From IMG/VR virus record IMGVR_UViG_3300047510_001118, positions 186,001-250,000 of that record: a stretch of DNA of 64,000 nucleotides. One strand, written 5' to 3'. The stretch is from a virus. Below the pieces are notes generated by a model. It did no database searches, was not told the DNA's origin, and saw nothing but the letters and a program-made list of their open reading frames with translations. A program made the position numbers and the translations under genes. Below are positions 61,190 through 64,000 of this stretch, in pieces (the first letter of the stretch is position 1; each line of letters begins with the position of its first letter).

Positions 61190-63160
61190 ATGGCGTATAC
61201 AATAAATCGATGGGACGGAACAGCAGTAGCAGTTATCGAAGACGGTACTGTTAACCAAAGTTTAGATGTTAAACTTATTGGTAAAAATTATGCTGGTTAC
61301 GGCGAAATACAAAACGAAAATTTTTTACATTTAACCGAAAATTTTGCTGGTTCAATATATCCAGCAAGTGCGATTCGCGGTCAATTATGGTATGACACAG
61401 CCAATAAAAAACTAAAAGTTCATACAGGTGACCTAGTAGGAGCAGTAAAACAATGGAAAACTATTGGTGGTGCCGATTACGGTATTACTGAACCTGCTTT
61501 TCCAAATAATGGTGACTTATGGTTTGATACTACAAAAGACCAATTGAAGGTTAGAACTGGAGAAACTTGGTTATCCGTTGGTCCACAAAGTGCTGGCGCT
61601 GGTACTACACAGATGCTTAGTAAGCAAGTTCGTGGTTTTGGTATTGGAAGTACAACACCAGAAAACTTCTCAATTATTATTGCTACAATCAACGATGAAC
61701 CAGTTTACATGATTTCTAGAATTGATTTTACTCTAGATATCAGTGATGCTGATAGTAATATTCCAGGATTTAATAATGCTGGAGTATCTAATTTAGTTAA
61801 AACAGGTGTTACCCTAGCAAATACTAATTCTGTCACTGGCATTAGCGGTGTTAACTCTGATCATTTATATTGGGGAACTTCTTCTAATGCTTTACGTTTA
61901 GGTGGCTTCTTAGCATCGGATTATGTACGTTCAGGAAGTTCTTCATTTACTGCTACAGTTCGTTTTAGTGATGCGGGCTATACAGTCGGCGACAGCAACG
62001 ATTTAGCAGTATTCATCGATGGCGGCACAGAACCAATTATTCAAAATATCACTGGACCAAATATTACATTTAGAGTTCGTGACGGTGCTGACATTAAATC
62101 ACCTTTATCAATTAATCCAACTGGATTAATTCCTAGTGTTACTGAAACATTTAACATTGGTTCAAATATACGTAAATGGAAAGACATTTACGCTGAAAAT
62201 TTATTTGGCATTGCCACACAAGCCAACGAACTACGTGTAGGAACAGAATATAGAGTGGCATCAACTAGCGCAGGAGCAAACACCATTGCGGCTAGAGATG
62301 CCAGCGGAAATTTATCAGCCAATACATTTAATGGTAATGCTACAAGTGCTACACGTTTAGCAACTATTAGAACAATTAACGGTGTTAATTTTGACGGTAC
62401 TAACAATATCATAGTTGAAGATGCTACTAAAGTTAGACTTGATGGCAGTACAATGACCGGTTTCCTTACATTAAGTGCCGATCCTACAAGTCCTTTACAT
62501 GCCGCAACTAAGAATTATATCGATAACAAGTTTGGTATTGGTGGCATTTTACAAGTATCCTTTGGTGGTACTGGTGCTACTACTGCTGAAAACGCTAGAA
62601 CAAACTTAGACGTTCCTTCTAGATCGGGATCAGGAGCCACAGGAACTTGGGCTATTAATACTTCTGGTACAGCAGGAAATGCTTTGTTACTAGAAGGATT
62701 CGGTCAAACTACTGCGGCAGTCATTAATACAGTTGCCAGAAGAGACGGCAGTGCTAATTTAACAGCCAACGTTTTTGTTGGTACTGCTACATCAGCACGT
62801 TACGCTGACTTAGCAGAAAAATATCTAACAGATAATGACTACGAAGTTGGAACAGTGGTTATGATTGGCGGAGAAAAAGAAGTTACTGCCTGTACATTTG
62901 GCTCAAGAGCCGTCGGTGCGATTTCTGGAAACCCTGCTTATATGATGAACAGCGGCCTAGAAGGCGGACAATATGTTGCTCTAAAAGGTCGTGTTCCAGT
63001 TAAGGTAACAGGTAGTGTTAAGAAAGGTGATAGAATGATAGCCAGCAACGGGGGAGTTGCTATTGCAGGACAACATCATACTGCCGCTGATACTTTTGCT
63101 ATTGCTTTAGAAAGTAATGATAATACAGATATTAAACTAGTTGAGTGTTTAATTCTTTAA
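61190..63160 (+). CDS. Tail fibre protein, third paralogue with chaperone-like C-terminus
   Basis: A 656-residue fibre. It shares the N-terminal module YAGYGEIQNENFLHLTENFA, then IRGQLWYDTANKKLKVHTGD, with the two genes before it. The shaft has HLYWGTSSNALRLGGFLASD and NIGSNIRKWKDIYAENLFG-like repeats that resemble phage fibre trimerisation blocks. The C-terminus from about residue 536 (SARYADLAEKYLTDNDYEVG, GTVVMIGGEKEVT, NPAYMMNSGLEGGQYVALKG, RVPVKVTGSVKKGDRMIA) is a widespread fibre-tip/Peptidase_G2-like domain, which may act as an intramolecular assembly chaperone or remain as the tip. It has its own late promoter and overlaps thyA tail to tail by four bases. Confidence 0.85.
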   Translation: MAYTINRWDGTAVAVIEDGTVNQSLDVKLIGKNYAGYGEIQNENFLHLTENFAGSIYPASAIRGQLWYDTANKKLKVHTGDLVGAVKQWKTIGGADYGITEPAFPNNGDLWFDTTKDQLKVRTGETWLSVGPQSAGAGTTQMLSKQVRGFGIGSTTPENFSIIIATINDEPVYMISRIDFTLDISDADSNIPGFNNAGVSNLVKTGVTLANTNSVTGISGVNSDHLYWGTSSNALRLGGFLASDYVRSGSSSFTATVRFSDAGYTVGDSNDLAVFIDGGTEPIIQNITGPNITFRVRDGADIKSPLSINPTGLIPSVTETFNIGSNIRKWKDIYAENLFGIATQANELRVGTEYRVASTSAGANTIAARDASGNLSANTFNGNATSATRLATIRTINGVNFDGTNNIIVEDATKVRLDGSTMTGFLTLSADPTSPLHAATKNYIDNKFGIGGILQVSFGGTGATTAENARTNLDVPSRSGSGATGTWAINTSGTAGNALLLEGFGQTTAAVINTVARRDGSANLTANVFVGTATSARYADLAEKYLTDNDYEVGTVVMIGGEKEVTACTFGSRAVGAISGNPAYMMNSGLEGGQYVALKGRVPVKVTGSVKKGDRMIASNGGVAIAGQHHTAADTFAIALESNDNTDIKLVECLIL

Positions 63161-63984
63161 ACAGCCATATCTGCTTTAATAGCAGGATCTGGATTGTAAT
63201 TATCTAATATAAAATCGTCGACTACATAGTCGGCGATTTTTTTATTGACAGTCATAAACAGAGTCGGTAACTCTTTAGGTGTTCTTGATAATTGTTCTTT
63301 TACAGCATCAACGTGATTATTATAGATATGACAATCACCACCGGTCCAAATAAAATCCCCAACCTTTAATTTGCATTCTCTAGCAATAATATGTGTAAGT
63401 AAACTGTAACTGGCAATGTTAAAAGGCACACCGAGAAACATATCGCAACTACGCTGATACATCTGGCAACTTAAATGCCCATCTGTAACATCAAATTGGC
63501 TCAATACATGACAGGGTGGTAGAGCCATGTCTGAAAGTTCAGAAGGATTCCAAGCAGTTAAAATATGTCTACGTCCGCTAGGATCGTTTTTAATACCATC
63601 AATTAATTGTTGTATTTGATCAACACCAAGAAAGTCCCTCCACTGTACTCCGTAGACACGACCAAGGTCGCCTTCATAGTGTGCTTTAGGTAACCAATAG
63701 TCTGCTTTAGCGTTAGCAGTCCATATAGTTGTTTTTGATAAGTCTCTAGTACCATGTAGGATCTCCGCAAGTCGGCGTTCGTCACCGCTCCCCTCTAAGA
63801 ACCAAAGAAGTTCCGAAACTACTGCTCGCCAGGCGAGCTTCTTAGTAGTAACGGCTGGGAAGCCTTCTTGCAGATTAAAACGCATTTGATAACCAAATAC
63901 GCTACGGGTTCCTACGCCCGTCCTATCAGTCTTGCTTTTTCCGTTTTCTAGAATGTGTTGTAGTGCTTGATGATATTGTTTCAT
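63157..63984 (-). CDS. thyA: Thymidylate synthase ThyA
   Basis: A 275-residue enzyme that methylates dUMP to dTMP with methylenetetrahydrofolate. Motifs in order: SKTDRTGVGTRSVFGYQMRF (phosphate-binding Arg21), AWRAVVSELLWFLEGSGDER, YGVQWRDF, ALPPCHVLSQFDV with nucleophile Cys158, YQRSCDMFLGVPFNIASYSL and GDCHIYNNHVDAVKEQL. Length is close to the family norm (264 in E. coli). AGAAG ribosome site. A nucleotide-supply gene at the edge of the structural block suggests the DNA-metabolism region begins beyond 64000. Its stop overlaps the fibre-gene stop on the other strand, leaving no room for a conventional terminator. The assignment is secure. Confidence 0.97.
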   Translation of the reverse strand: MKQYHQALQHILENGKSKTDRTGVGTRSVFGYQMRFNLQEGFPAVTTKKLAWRAVVSELLWFLEGSGDERRLAEILHGTRDLSKTTIWTANAKADYWLPKAHYEGDLGRVYGVQWRDFLGVDQIQQLIDGIKNDPSGRRHILTAWNPSELSDMALPPCHVLSQFDVTDGHLSCQMYQRSCDMFLGVPFNIASYSLLTHIIARECKLKVGDFIWTGGDCHIYNNHVDAVKEQLSRTPKELPTLFMTVNKKIADYVVDDFILDNYNPDPAIKADMAV

Positions 63985-64000
63985 TGTTATATTCTTCTAC

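Overview
The window is part of an AT-rich, T4-like contractile-tailed phage (myovirus) genome, of the marine or freshwater kind related to cyanophage and pelagiphage T4-like viruses. The evidence is a compact head cassette (portal gp20, prohead protease gp21, scaffold gp22, major capsid gp23), baseplate genes 5, 6, 25, 26 and 53, the recombination nuclease pair gp46/gp47, a gp55-type late sigma factor, and several late promoters close to TATAAATA. No photosynthesis genes are present and thymidylate synthase is of the ThyA type, so nothing points firmly to a cyanobacterial host; the host is unresolved. Terminase, tail sheath, tail tube and neck genes must lie outside the window.

Layout. Positions 1-27275 are read leftward: tape-measure candidate, portal, two small core-type proteins, protease, scaffold and capsid, then (after a strong terminator and a new late promoter) a run of virion or fibre proteins ending in a giant fibre gene that leaves the window at base 1. 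Positions 27350-28431 are read rightward and encode the gp26-type tail chaperone plus a -1 frame extension resembling gp51. Positions 28432-28891 are a convergent, hairpin-rich stretch without a convincing gene. Positions 28892-33244 are read leftward: gp55, gp47, gp46, a small unknown protein and a SegE-like GIY-YIG protein, all behind a sigma70-type promoter. Positions 33326-63160 are read rightward: tube-cap, gp53, hub, gp5, gp25, gp6, a 4648-residue protein, a small virion protein and three paralogous tail-fibre genes. thyA is read leftward at the right edge and overlaps the last fibre gene tail to tail.

How it fits together. An early host-type promoter would make gp55 and gp46/47; gp55 then redirects host RNA polymerase to the late promoters found before the tail chaperone, tube-cap, gp6, fibre and post-capsid cassettes. 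The early gp55 promoter and the late baseplate promoter overlap physically at 33269-33303.

Most notable are: (1) a complete candidate -1 programmed ribosomal frameshift signal (slippery T TTT TTC, 8-nt spacer, 10-bp plus 4-bp stem) joining the gp26-like and gp51-like reading frames, organised like lambda G/GT; (2) a 4648-aa baseplate-adjacent protein with sugar-binding-like, propeller, coiled-coil and TIG-like parts; (3) a giant fibre with eight chitin-binding-like modules, repeated beta modules and an Asp-box propeller; (4) a LamG-like domain inserted in one of two otherwise collinear paralogous fibre genes; and (5) late promoters followed directly by chains of hairpins in the mRNA leaders. 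All domain and family calls come from reading the sequence, not from database searches.
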